This document shows, in pieces, positions 1 through 6,608 of a DNA stretch of 13,540 nucleotides. This DNA is from Fimbriimonadales bacterium (GTDB lineage: Bacteria; Armatimonadota; Fimbriimonadia; Fimbriimonadales; Fimbriimonadaceae). The stretch covers positions 1 to 13,540 of the forward strand of contig JAPLCS010000360.1 in the NCBI GenBank assembly GCA_026392145.1, read 5' to 3'. Within the stretch, counting starts at the first letter, position 1. Every line of letters begins with the position of its first letter. Position numbers and translations under genes: made by a program. The notes beneath the pieces were generated by a model. That model did not search any database and had not been told where the DNA came from. It worked only from the letters and a program-made list of their open reading frames with translations.

Positions 1-345
1 TAGGTCCTTCATCCATTGATTATTATCAACTGCCCGACCTGCTTCAACTTCAACTACTACGCCTGCTTCGGGATGAAATCCATCGGCATAGAACGACTTA
101 AGAACCGCCCCATTTTCACCAAATAGTACAGGCACGTGAATTTTCTGAGCTGCTGACTTACCTTCTTCTATTGCAAAGCCACATTGTTTCAGCTCCCTGG
201 CAACGATTCTCAGTACGCTATTGCTGTCCAAATCATGAGAGTCTGAAGAGAATTGACCGTGGTACTTACTAAATACTTGGCATACGGCTTCTACTTCTGG
301 TACCGGTCTTGCACTTTTGGGGAATAGCTGCCAACACACATTCAC
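1..345 (-). CDS. Hypothetical protein, N-terminal 115 residues (cut by left edge)
   Basis: An open minus-strand frame runs from GTG at 345 to the window edge with no stop, giving 115 residues. An in-frame TGA at 361-363 limits the start to GTG 345 or GTG 339. I prefer 345 because a TATACT hexamer lies 6 nt upstream. The protein looks soluble, with no signal peptide or membrane segment. The clearest block is at residues 88-115: an Asp (D88) in YADGF, then the acidic stretch VVVEVEAGRAV (E99, E101), then NNQWMKDL. A spaced Asp followed by E-x-E on a predicted beta strand recalls the PD-(D/E)xK nuclease fold, but the lysine of the classical motif is not visible and the C-terminus is missing, so this is only a guess. 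The gene lies 71 nt downstream of tRNA-Tyr on the same strand, a common position for accessory genes. No attachment-site repeat is visible. Function unknown. Confidence 0.7.
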   Translation of the reverse strand, partial: MNVCWQLFPKSARPVPEVEAVCQVFSKYHGQFSSDSHDLDSNSVLRIVARELKQCGFAIEEGKSAAQKIHVPVLFGENGAVLKSFYADGFHPEAGVVVEVEAGRAVDNNQWMKDL

Positions 346-351
346 CCCTAA

Positions 352-357
352 AGTATA
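352..357 (-). promoter_or_regulatory. -10-like TATACT, possible leaderless promoter
   Basis: TATACT on the minus strand, followed by six bases (ttaggg) and then the GTG start of the left partial gene. No convincing -35 hexamer lies 16-18 nt upstream. The spacing equals that seen before msrB and the 109-aa gene, which supports a start of transcription at or next to the start codon. This is an inference from pattern and spacing. Confidence 0.4.
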
Positions 358-416
358 GCTTCACCCAGAATCAGTGCTACGACGGGGAACTTGGGTATCT
401 CGCTCAAGGAAGAAGC

Positions 417-502
417 TGGTGGTGAGTGTAGGATTCGAACCTACGTAGGCGTTAACCGACAGATTTACAGTCTGTTCCCATTGGCCACTCGGGCAACTCA
501 CC
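417..502 (-). tRNA. tRNA-Tyr (anticodon GUA), CCA encoded
   Basis: Read on the minus strand, the 7-bp acceptor stem GGTGAGT/ACTCACC (502-496 with 427-421) pairs perfectly, followed by discriminator A and an encoded CCA (420-417). The anticodon stem ACAGA/TCTGT encloses the loop CTGTAAA, giving anticodon GTA. The T arm is GTAGG-TTCGAAT-CCTAC. The D-arm segment GAGTGGCCAATGGGA and the long class II variable arm (about 14 nt) are typical of bacterial tRNA-Tyr. The gene appears intact and functional. Confidence 0.97.
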
Positions 503-518
503 ACGGGAGCGAAAAAAC

Positions 519-549
519 ATTATACCAAATTCTCGGGGTGAATTCACAA
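519..549 (-). promoter_or_regulatory. Promoter of tRNA-Tyr
   Basis: A perfect TATAAT (519-524, minus strand) sits 16 nt before the mature tRNA 5' end, which leaves a short 5' leader for RNase P to remove. A weak -35 candidate TTGTGA (544-549) is 19 nt upstream of it; GTGAAT at a 17-nt spacer is an alternative. The -10 assignment is solid and the -35 uncertain. Confidence 0.7.
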
Positions 550-605
550 CCTGGGAATTCCTTGGTACCTGAACGCCTCTTCAAACTCATTGTTCAAGGA
601 AATTA

Positions 606-1469
606 ATGCATCGGCGACTTGCTCTGGTTCGTATGATTACTTTGGTTTTAATGGAATTACTTACTTCTCCCGCGGCTTGGATCGGTCTCTTGACTCTGAC
701 CATCCTTGAAATCGTGCTCGGAATTGACAACATCGTGTTTGTCTCCATTCTGAGTGGCAAGTTGAAGGGCGAGGAGCGGGAGCGAGCTAGAAAGCTCGGC
801 ATGCTTTTGGCTATCATTCCGCGAATTTTGCTTCTTTTGGGAATTGGTTGGTTAGTGAGTGCTACGAAGCCCCTCTTTGAACTTAGTTTCCTCCGTTCTG
901 CACTTGAGGCCTCGGGCGAAAAGCCTGAAGTCATTCAGGAAGCGATTGGAATTAGTATTCGTGACTTGGTGATGTTCATCGGTGGCATGTTCTTGATTTA
1001 CAAGTCAGTCAAGGAGATTCACCACAAGCTTGAGGGTGCGGAAGAGAATTATCAGGCGGGCGCTAAGAGCTCGTTTATGCAGGTGATTGTCTCGATCGTG
1101 CTGATTAACATTATCTTCAGTCTTGATTCGGTGATTACTGCGGTTGGAATGGTTAAAGACGTACCGATTATGATTGCTGCCGTTGTCATTTCTGGATTGT
1201 TCATGATCTTCTTTAGCGGTGTGGTGAGCCGGTTTGTGGACAAGCACCCGACGGTCAAGATGCTCGCACTTTCGTTTTTGGTGCTCATTGGTGTGAACTT
1301 GTTGGTCGATGCCGGAGGTATCCACTTGCCAAAGGGTTACACCTATTTTGCGATGGTATTTGCTGTGGTGGTAGAGATGCTCAATATCAAACTTGGGCGA
1401 GGTGGCGTGGCGGTGCAACTGCATGAACCGGATATGCCTGCTGAGTTGCTTGAGCCGGAAAGTGAATGA
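606..1469 (+). CDS. TerC family integral membrane metal-ion transporter
   Basis: A 287-residue, strongly hydrophobic protein with about seven predicted membrane segments. The TerC signature is plain: an acidic helix LEIVLGIDNIVF at residues 34-45 (E35, D41, N42) and a second one, FSLDSVITAVGM, around D174. These acidic residues are the likely metal sites. Characterised TerC relatives (Alx, MeeF/MeeY type) export Mn2+ or help metallate exoenzymes, so manganese efflux across the inner membrane is the likely role, by family. The start at 606 has AGGA 5 nt upstream. In-frame ATGs at 633 and 651 lack a Shine-Dalgarno, although relatives often begin near MELLTSP (651), so the first 15 residues are uncertain. 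I looked for a yybP-ykoY manganese riboswitch in the 103 nt upstream and saw none. The tail after residue 260 is hydrophilic and acidic. The gene stands alone, divergent from the tRNA. Confidence 0.9.
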   Translation: MHRRLALVRMITLVLMELLTSPAAWIGLLTLTILEIVLGIDNIVFVSILSGKLKGEERERARKLGMLLAIIPRILLLLGIGWLVSATKPLFELSFLRSALEASGEKPEVIQEAIGISIRDLVMFIGGMFLIYKSVKEIHHKLEGAEENYQAGAKSSFMQVIVSIVLINIIFSLDSVITAVGMVKDVPIMIAAVVISGLFMIFFSGVVSRFVDKHPTVKMLALSFLVLIGVNLLVDAGGIHLPKGYTYFAMVFAVVVEMLNIKLGRGGVAVQLHEPDMPAELLEPESE

Positions 1470-1550
1470 CCAGAAGCGGCAAGTTCTTAGTTCTGTGAGC
1501 TTGTGGGGATGAAATTTGGGTTGGTTGGAACTTTGACGCCGAAAGTTGCA

Positions 1551-1556
1551 TAAGAT
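1551..1556 (+). promoter_or_regulatory. -10-like TAAGAT before msrB, possible leaderless promoter
   Basis: TAAGAT lies exactly 6 nt (agagat) before the msrB ATG, and no purine-rich Shine-Dalgarno fits at normal spacing. Possible -35 hexamers are badly spaced: TTTGAC at 1532 gives 13 nt and TTGGAA at 1525 gives 20 nt. It has the same spacing as the motifs at 352 and 2981. Confidence 0.4.
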
Positions 1557-1562
1557 AGAGAT

Positions 1563-2048
1563 ATGCAGTTTCTAATTTCTTTGGCGATCCTTGCTCCGAT
1601 GATGGGCAATGATTTCAACGTTGATAAAGTTGCTACGACCAGCCCCAAGCGAGCTGACAAGGTAGTTCTCTCCGACAAGGATTGGCAAAAGCGACTGACC
1701 AAAGAGCAGTACTTGATTTTGAGAAACAAGGGTACTGAGCCGGCTTTCTGCGGAGTTAATCTGAACCAGAAGGGTGACGGAATTTACTATTGCTCAGGTT
1801 GCAAGCTTGCTTTGTTCGAAACTAATCATAAGTTCAACTCGGGGACGGGATGGCCTTCATTTTTCCAACCTATCGGGAATGACGTGATTTGGTTTCAGAC
1901 CGACCGAGAATATGGCATGATTCGAACCGAGGTACTTTGCGCACGGTGTGATGGTCATTTGGGTCACGTGTTTGACGATGGTCCTAAGCCGACGGGACTC
2001 AGGTTCTGCATCAACGGCAAAGTGTTGAACTTTGTCAAGAAGAAGTAA
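1563..2048 (+). CDS. msrB: Peptide methionine-(R)-S-oxide reductase, probably exported
   Basis: This 161-residue MsrB reduces methionine-R-sulfoxide in proteins. The zinc site has two CxxC pairs, C77/C80 (CSGC) and C126/C129 (CARC). The family core SGTGWPSF, GHLGHVFDDGP and the catalytic Cys C149 in RFCIN are all present. C63 in GTEPAFCG is a candidate resolving cysteine for regeneration by thioredoxin, as proposed for other MsrBs (inference). The catalytic domain starts near residue 35. Before it, residues 1-14 (MQFLISLAILAPMM) form a short hydrophobic stretch without the usual basic residue, so export or membrane anchoring is likely but not certain. It is a stand-alone domain, not fused to MsrA. 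Transcription probably starts at or just before the ATG and ends at the hairpin at 2064-2099. Confidence 0.94.
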   Translation: MQFLISLAILAPMMGNDFNVDKVATTSPKRADKVVLSDKDWQKRLTKEQYLILRNKGTEPAFCGVNLNQKGDGIYYCSGCKLALFETNHKFNSGTGWPSFFQPIGNDVIWFQTDREYGMIRTEVLCARCDGHLGHVFDDGPKPTGLRFCINGKVLNFVKKK

Positions 2049-2063
2049 TTCTGCGTTGTCAAT

Positions 2064-2099
2064 AAGAAAGCCCGTTCTGATTACAGAGCGGGCTTTCTT
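2064..2099. terminator. Bidirectional terminator between convergent msrB and yajQ
   Basis: A near-perfect hairpin: AAGAAAGCCCG and CGGGCTTTCTT form 11 pairs, then one T.G wobble, then TCTG/CAGA, closing an ATTA loop (16-bp stem, 36 nt in all). On the plus strand it is followed by T-rich sequence (GTTTTGG, then a T6 run near 2115). Its arms end in A-rich and T-rich sequence in both orientations. It lies 15 nt after msrB and 46 nt from the end of yajQ. Confidence 0.9.
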
Positions 2100-2145
2100 G
2101 TTTTGGCGTTTTCTTTTTTGGTCTTTTCTTGATGTGGTGCTTTGA

Positions 2146-2643
2146 TTATCTGTAGTTGACGAAATCGACGGGATAGTCAAGGTCAAGACTTTTTACGAAC
2201 TGCATGGTCTTTTGAAGGTCGTCTTTGCTCTTGCTTGATACTCGGATTTCTTCGCCTTGAATTTGAGCGTTGACTTTGAGTCCTTTGTCTCGAATCTGTT
2301 TGATGAGGGGCTTGGCCTTATCTTGGGCAATGCCTTGCTTCAATTCCATTTTGCAGCGAACGGTCAGGTTGCCCGCTTCTTCTACTTTGCCCCACGAGAA
2401 TTGGCGAGAATCGATTCCTCGCTTGAGCAGTTTGGAGAAGACGATGTCTTTGAGCTGGTCCATTTTGAACTCATCATCGGCAACGAGCACGACGTCGAAT
2501 TTGCCATCGAAAACTATTTCGGACTTGCCACCTTTGAAATCGTATCGGTTTGAAAGTTCTCTGTCGGCCTGATCGATCGCGTTTTTGAGTTCCATCCCAT
2601 CGATTCGGGAGACAATATCAAAGCTAAATTCCGATGCCGCCAT
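2146..2643 (-). CDS. yajQ: YajQ family nucleotide-binding protein
   Basis: 165 residues, the usual length for YajQ (UPF0234). The N-terminus SFDIVSRIDGMELKNAID and the segments NRYDFKGGKSEI, GIAQDKAKPLIKQIRDKGLKV and the DDLQ..MQFVKSLDLDYP end are characteristic. The protein is soluble and cytoplasmic with two ferredoxin-like halves. Some homologues bind cyclic di-GMP and act with a transcription factor (Xanthomonas, Pseudomonas), and others bind nucleotides or RNA; nothing here tells which applies. The ATG is one base after the stop of the upstream 109-aa gene, so translation is probably coupled. It ends near the bidirectional terminator. Confidence 0.95.
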   Translation of the reverse strand: MAASEFSFDIVSRIDGMELKNAIDQADRELSNRYDFKGGKSEIVFDGKFDVVLVADDEFKMDQLKDIVFSKLLKRGIDSRQFSWGKVEEAGNLTVRCKMELKQGIAQDKAKPLIKQIRDKGLKVNAQIQGEEIRVSSKSKDDLQKTMQFVKSLDLDYPVDFVNYR

Positions 2644-2644
2644 C

Positions 2645-2974
2645 TTACAGTTTCACCAAATCTTCGGAGTGGACGAGGAGCATAAAGTGGGTATCGAACT
2701 CAAGTTCTTCGGAGGTGAGCTCTTTCTTTTGAACTTCGCTGATGTTTTTGTTGAGGGTGTCTCGCATTCGCTGAGTTGCTTCTTTGTGAATGTCTTTGGA
2801 TGCCTTGGTTAACCCAGCGGTGTCAATTCTTACGGCGAGCTCAGATTCGCTGTAAATGTTTTGGACGGTTCCTGTAAGACCTGCCATGTGGCTGTAATAG
2901 CGTCGATCTTTCTTGTCCTTGTCTGTTACTTCTCGAGCAACGATTTGGACTTTATCCCCTTCCTTATATTTCAT
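2645..2974 (-). CDS. Small conserved-looking protein, possible SH3/KOW-like N-terminus
   Basis: 109 residues, charged and soluble, with no signal peptide. The N-terminal 50 residues read like a small beta-barrel: KEGDKVQIVAREV, then HMAGLTGTVQNIY, then ELAVRID, a pattern of KOW or L21e-like folds (inference). The rest is a charged helix (residues 58-90) and a final strand FMLLVHSEDLVKL. I cannot name a family. It is followed after one base by yajQ and preceded, after 27 nt, by the metallopeptidase gene, so it is probably co-transcribed, perhaps also from its own start: TATTCT lies 6 nt before the ATG. AAAGGG abuts the ATG directly, too close for normal ribosome binding. No alternative start codon exists between the upstream in-frame stop and 2974. 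A role with nucleic acid or in partnership with YajQ is speculation. Confidence 0.8.
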   Translation of the reverse strand: MKYKEGDKVQIVAREVTDKDKKDRRYYSHMAGLTGTVQNIYSESELAVRIDTAGLTKASKDIHKEATQRMRDTLNKNISEVQKKELTSEELEFDTHFMLLVHSEDLVKL

Positions 2975-2980
2975 CCCTTT

Positions 2981-2986
2981 AGAATA
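2981..2986 (-). promoter_or_regulatory. -10-like TATTCT before the 109-aa gene
   Basis: TATTCT on the minus strand, six bases (aaaggg) before the ATG. It falls in the 27-nt gap after the metallopeptidase stop. AGAAGG further upstream is 12 nt from the ATG, too far for a standard Shine-Dalgarno. Same spacing as the elements at 352 and 1551. Confidence 0.35.
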
Positions 2987-3001
2987 CCTTCTAGGTTCAA
3001 A

Positions 3002-4069
3002 TTAGAGCGATTGAGTTGCCGAAATCTTGTCGGTTGTCACTTGCACCTGAACCCATCCTTCTTTTTTAGAGACGAGTTTGCAGCCTGTAAGGTTGTATTT
3101 CGCCCATGGTAACCAAATCGTCTTGCCTTTTAGTGGTGCGGGTACTGAAAATTCAAAGGGTCCTGCACCATCTACCGCTTCGACGATTGATGAAGGCACG
3201 GTCGCGGGCTTTGGGTCGCTTTGGAACTTGATCATGCGGCCGAAAACTTTTGGTGGATGAGTCAACTGCATCCACAACATGAGGCCGATGTAGCGGTTCA
3301 TGGCTGCGGCATTGATTCCTTCCATTGCTGTCGGTGGAAACGATTGTGCCGCGCTCAGCATGAGTGGGGTGCACTCTTTTTGTACCCAGAGAGCGAGGGC
3401 TTCGTTCGATGCTCCTATCATCCAGTCTGGTTGTTTTGTTTCTGATGAACCTTTTTCGCGAGAAAGTTGGGTGAGAAAGAGCTTTTCGCCGAGAAATCCG
3501 TTTGCCCAATATTCAGGATTTGAATACCCTCCAATTGCGCTTAGGACGGCATGACCGTACTCATGTGCCACTTCTCGAAGTCTTTCGATTGGGTCGGTAA
3601 AGGATGCCAGGTCATAGATGTAGATGTTGTTTGCCTTGGTGGATTGTCCGCGTGGCGCTTGGAGATCCTCGTCAAACAGTTGCTGGCCACCGGGCTGTCC
3701 ATCAATGCACAGATAAACATCCACCAGCCGTCGATAATCGGGTCGGTGGTCGATACCTAGAGATTGACTGTTGTACTGCCAAAGTTTGAGCAGGAGGGAT
3801 GTTACTTGGGGTGCAAGTTGCTGGTGGGTGGCTGAGTTTTGGCTGAATACTCGAAACCTTAGTTGCGGGTCTGAACTTGATTTCACCAATCCCTCGGTCA
3901 TCCATGGAAATTCGTAGGCGACGTTATCGGGTGGAAATTTGAGAGGGGATTTTTTGAGTTCCTGAAGCGGCGCGGTCCTTTGTCTCACTTCTGTTTCGAC
4001 CTCTTGTGGTGACACGTTATGGGGCAGTAATCCCATTAACCCCCATCCAGCAATCAAGGTACTAACCAT
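3002..4069 (-). CDS. Putative exported zinc metallopeptidase (HEYGH)
   Basis: 355 residues. The short hydrophobic N-terminus (residues 1-16) looks like a weak signal peptide or anchor, followed by a polar Pro/Gln-rich stretch. The core shows VAHEYGHAVL with H169, E170 and H173 forming an HExxH zinc site. E195 in GFLGEKLFL, 22 residues on, is a plausible third ligand, as in gluzincins (inference). Upstream of the site, VDVYLCIDG and NNIYIYDLASF look like the beta strands that usually precede the active-site helix. The last 60 residues are beta-rich. I cannot match it to a named peptidase family. Substrate unknown; cell envelope or secreted protein is likely. The start has GGAGAG 3 nt upstream and TACAAT further up. 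It is the first gene of the probable operon with the 109-aa gene and yajQ, and it is divergent from glnE. Confidence 0.75.
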   Translation of the reverse strand: MVSTLIAGWGLMGLLPHNVSPQEVETEVRQRTAPLQELKKSPLKFPPDNVAYEFPWMTEGLVKSSSDPQLRFRVFSQNSATHQQLAPQVTSLLLKLWQYNSQSLGIDHRPDYRRLVDVYLCIDGQPGGQQLFDEDLQAPRGQSTKANNIYIYDLASFTDPIERLREVAHEYGHAVLSAIGGYSNPEYWANGFLGEKLFLTQLSREKGSSETKQPDWMIGASNEALALWVQKECTPLMLSAAQSFPPTAMEGINAAAMNRYIGLMLWMQLTHPPKVFGRMIKFQSDPKPATVPSSIVEAVDGAGPFEFSVPAPLKGKTIWLPWAKYNLTGCKLVSKKEGWVQVQVTTDKISATQSL

Positions 4070-4072
4070 CGA

Positions 4073-4086
4073 CTCTCCATATTGTA
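4073..4086 (-). promoter_or_regulatory. Ribosome binding site and -10-like box of the metallopeptidase gene
   Basis: On the minus strand, GGAGAG (4073-4078) is 3 nt before the ATG at 4069 (GGAG is 5 nt away), and TACAAT (4081-4086) is 11 nt before it. If TACAAT is a real -10 box, the leader would be only a few bases and would cut into the ribosome site, so one of the two may be fortuitous. No good -35 is visible. Confidence 0.4.
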
Positions 4087-4195
4087 ACTTGCAATCCCGG
4101 GATTCGGTTCTTGCTTGAGTCGGAATCCTTATTGGTGTTTGAATCTAAAGGTGCCTTAGTATCGGCTTGTTGTGGACTTGGTGTCAGAACTCTGG

Positions 4196-4201
4196 TAAAC
4201 C
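4196..4201 (+). promoter_or_regulatory. Weak -10-like TAAACC before glnE
   Basis: TAAACC lies 6 nt (atagcc) before the GTG start of glnE, the same distance as the three better boxes in this window, but it ends in C instead of T. No Shine-Dalgarno precedes the GTG. TTGTGG at 4170 is a poorly spaced -35 (20 nt). Confidence 0.2.
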
Positions 4202-4207
4202 ATAGCC

Positions 4208-6595
4208 GTGCCCGAGTTATCATCGCTCATTGACCAGGCTCCCTCTCCGGAAAGAGCTCGGAACGGGGTTGAGGCGTGGTTGCGAGTGAGCGGGGCACCC
4301 GACTTGTACACGGAACAACTGAAGTCGAGTCCTGAACTTGCCTTGGGGCTCTTTAAGTTGCTTGGCAGTAGCCAGGCGATGTGTGATTTTATTGTTCAGA
4401 ATCCTGAGTTTCCAAATATTTTGTTTGAGCGGGCTAACCCCACTCTCCTTGCGAGTCGTGGTGAGATTGAGGAGTTGGGGAGGCAAATTCTTTCGGGTGC
4501 GATTTCGTACCAGCATTCGCTTGATCGATTGCGCTATTTGCATCAGAGAATCCTCTTTCAGATTGCGTTAGTGGATGTGAATGATTGGCAACCGGCTCCT
4601 TTGGTGTGGCGGGCGCTTTCTGATCTTGCGGATGCAGTATTGGTGTTAACTCATGAAGTGGCGTGGCAGAACCATCGAAGGGTTCGCGGGTTAGAAATTG
4701 AGCATTGCCCGCTGCAAATTATTGCTTTCGGAAAGCATGGTGGGCAGGAAGTCAATTACTCCAGCGATCTAGATTTGGTGTTTGTTCTGGAGGATGGTTT
4801 GGACGAGCGAACTGAACGGGAATCTATTCGATTTGCGGAGAGTCTTATTCGAGCTTTCACCGATCGGATGGGACGTGGAGCGCTGTACCGGATTGATATG
4901 AGGCTGCGGCCCTATGGTGCGGCGGGAGAATTGGCTAAGTCAATGCGGGCCACTGAGAATTACTATAAGTTGTATGCGGAGGCTTGGGAGGCTCAGGCGT
5001 TAATCCGTTCTCGGGTGGTGGTTGGAGGCGAGTGGCTTGTCAATCGTTGGGCGGCTTTGAGGCAGGAGACTTGTTTTCGAGGGCATATCTCAGAATTCAC
5101 TATTCATGAGATTCAGGAGACTCGAACTCGAATTGATAGTCTTGCGAATCCCGGAGATTTCAAACGCGGCCGAGGTGGAATTCGAGACGTTGAGTTCCTG
5201 ATTCAGATGCTGCAGCTTATTCATGGTGCTCGCTTTGAGGCATTGAGGGGATTAGGGACTCTGGAGATGCTCTCTGCCGCTGAACAATTGAATTTGTTGC
5301 CTCAGTACCAGGCAGAAGTGCTCCGTCACTCTTATATTTGGCTCCGGCAGTTAGAGCATCGGTGCCAATTGGTGCATAACCAGCAGACTCATGAACTGCC
5401 AGATAATCGACTTGAAGTTTCGATCATAGGAAAGTCTTTGGGGATAGGGGTTTCGGCTGATTTGCGGCTGGAGGAGATTAGGCGGGAGGTTGCGGAAATT
5501 TATTCGGGTGTTTCGACTCGTGGTTTGGGGCGAATCACTTTGGAGCAAGTTCAGCCTTTGAATCGGTTCCTGGGGTTTGCGATCAGTGATGAGGAACTCC
5601 TTTCGATTTGTTCGGAGAATGTAAGCAGTTTTGATCGATTGCATACGATTGTTGAACACGCCCCCCTGTTGGAACATGTATTTCAGGCTCATTGGGCGGT
5701 TGGTGAGAGTTTGCTGAGTGGCGAAATAGAAGAGCATAACGATTCTCCTCCCAACCAAATGTCGACATGTCTTTCGGATTGGGCGAGTTGTTGGAGCCGG
5801 TTTGTGCTGGGGGATGAAAGTGGTGCAGAGGATTGGAATAGGAAGTTCCGAGAGTATCTTTGGGTTCATGCTCGGAACTTGAACCAGCCGGAGGAGATTG
5901 GGATTCTGTTGTTGGGGAGTGCTGGTTCTGGTCTTATGGGACCTGCCTCGGATTGCGATCTCGTTTACTTTTGCGAGGATGAGTTTCCTCAGCATGTGGC
6001 TGAGCAGTGGGCCTCTGAATTTGTGCGGAGTTTTCCGAGGGTTCCCGTGGAAATTGATTTGAGGCTGAGGCCGGATGGGGGTAAAGGACTGTTGGTGAGG
6101 TCTGTCCGGGCTTTTAAGCACTATGCTGAGTCGGACTTGGAGCCTTGGGAGCGCTATATGCTTGGATTTAGGCACTGGCTAACAGTTCCCAGCGATGAAT
6201 TGGTGAGGGTGATTGACTCGTTAGATGCGTTACCTTGGCTCAATCGTCATGAGGATGCGTTGTTTGCGATTAAGCAGCGCGTTGAGTTGGAGCGATTGAA
6301 GTTTCCAACTCGAGATATCAAGTTAGGACCTGGTGGGCTGATGGATTTGCAGTGGGTGTATCGGGTGAGCGAGTTAAGGGGGATTGAACCGCCAGATTTG
6401 GCGGATGAGGGTGCGTTTTTGAGGAGATTGAGGAACCGACTGCATTTGCTCAAACTTGGCGATTTGATGCCGGTTGAGGGATCGGAAGAGCTTGAACGGT
6501 TAGAAATTGGGATGGAAGAGAAGAACCTCGTACAGAAACTGGCTGATTTGCGTCATAACGTAAGGACTTCTTTTGAAACTTTGAGAAGAATTTGA
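4208..6595 (+). CDS. glnE: Bifunctional glutamine synthetase adenylyltransferase/deadenylase, compact form
   Basis: 795 residues, short for GlnE (usually about 940-1000). It adds and removes AMP on glutamine synthetase in response to nitrogen status, normally through PII. Two nucleotidyltransferase halves are clear. The first has GKHGGQEVNYSSDLDL (G175-L190; D187, D189) with D230 in IDMRLRPYG, then the helical-domain motif FKRGRGGIRDVEFLIQ near residue 318. The second has GSAGSGLMGPASDCDL (G570-L585; D582, D584) with D617 in IDLRLRPDG, then GPGGLMDLQWVYR near 704. All catalytic Asp triads are kept. The two motifs are only 395 residues apart, so the shortening seems to be mainly in the linker. 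The second half deviates from consensus: GSAGSG replaces GxGKLGG, and DLQW replaces the usual DIEF. The GTG start is fixed by an in-frame TAA 12 nt upstream. It is the first gene of the operon with plsY and the lpt genes; no glnA or glnB is nearby. Confidence 0.92.
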   Translation: MPELSSLIDQAPSPERARNGVEAWLRVSGAPDLYTEQLKSSPELALGLFKLLGSSQAMCDFIVQNPEFPNILFERANPTLLASRGEIEELGRQILSGAISYQHSLDRLRYLHQRILFQIALVDVNDWQPAPLVWRALSDLADAVLVLTHEVAWQNHRRVRGLEIEHCPLQIIAFGKHGGQEVNYSSDLDLVFVLEDGLDERTERESIRFAESLIRAFTDRMGRGALYRIDMRLRPYGAAGELAKSMRATENYYKLYAEAWEAQALIRSRVVVGGEWLVNRWAALRQETCFRGHISEFTIHEIQETRTRIDSLANPGDFKRGRGGIRDVEFLIQMLQLIHGARFEALRGLGTLEMLSAAEQLNLLPQYQAEVLRHSYIWLRQLEHRCQLVHNQQTHELPDNRLEVSIIGKSLGIGVSADLRLEEIRREVAEIYSGVSTRGLGRITLEQVQPLNRFLGFAISDEELLSICSENVSSFDRLHTIVEHAPLLEHVFQAHWAVGESLLSGEIEEHNDSPPNQMSTCLSDWASCWSRFVLGDESGAEDWNRKFREYLWVHARNLNQPEEIGILLLGSAGSGLMGPASDCDLVYFCEDEFPQHVAEQWASEFVRSFPRVPVEIDLRLRPDGGKGLLVRSVRAFKHYAESDLEPWERYMLGFRHWLTVPSDELVRVIDSLDALPWLNRHEDALFAIKQRVELERLKFPTRDIKLGPGGLMDLQWVYRVSELRGIEPPDLADEGAFLRRLRNRLHLLKLGDLMPVEGSEELERLEIGMEEKNLVQKLADLRHNVRTSFETLRRI

Positions 6596-6608
6596 ACGAG
6601 ATTTACCG

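Noticed and set aside
536..561. Two GAATTC palindromes 15 nt apart as a possible operator
   Set aside because: Short palindromes occur by chance; there is no link to a regulator and part of the area is the tRNA promoter.
503..605. yybP-ykoY manganese riboswitch upstream of the TerC gene
   Set aside because: The conserved internal loops and paired arms were not found in the 103 nt available, which also hold the tRNA promoter.
391..606. 71-codon plus-strand frame
   Set aside because: It runs across the tRNA-Tyr gene and its promoter, so it is not a protein gene.
1005..1424. 139-codon open frame on the minus strand
   Set aside because: It is antisense to the TerC gene; its His/Asn/Arg-rich composition is an artefact of reversed hydrophobic codons.
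5351..6175. 274-codon open frame on the minus strand
   Set aside because: It is antisense to glnE, rich in Pro/Arg/Gln/Asn as expected of a shadow frame, with no motif and no start context.
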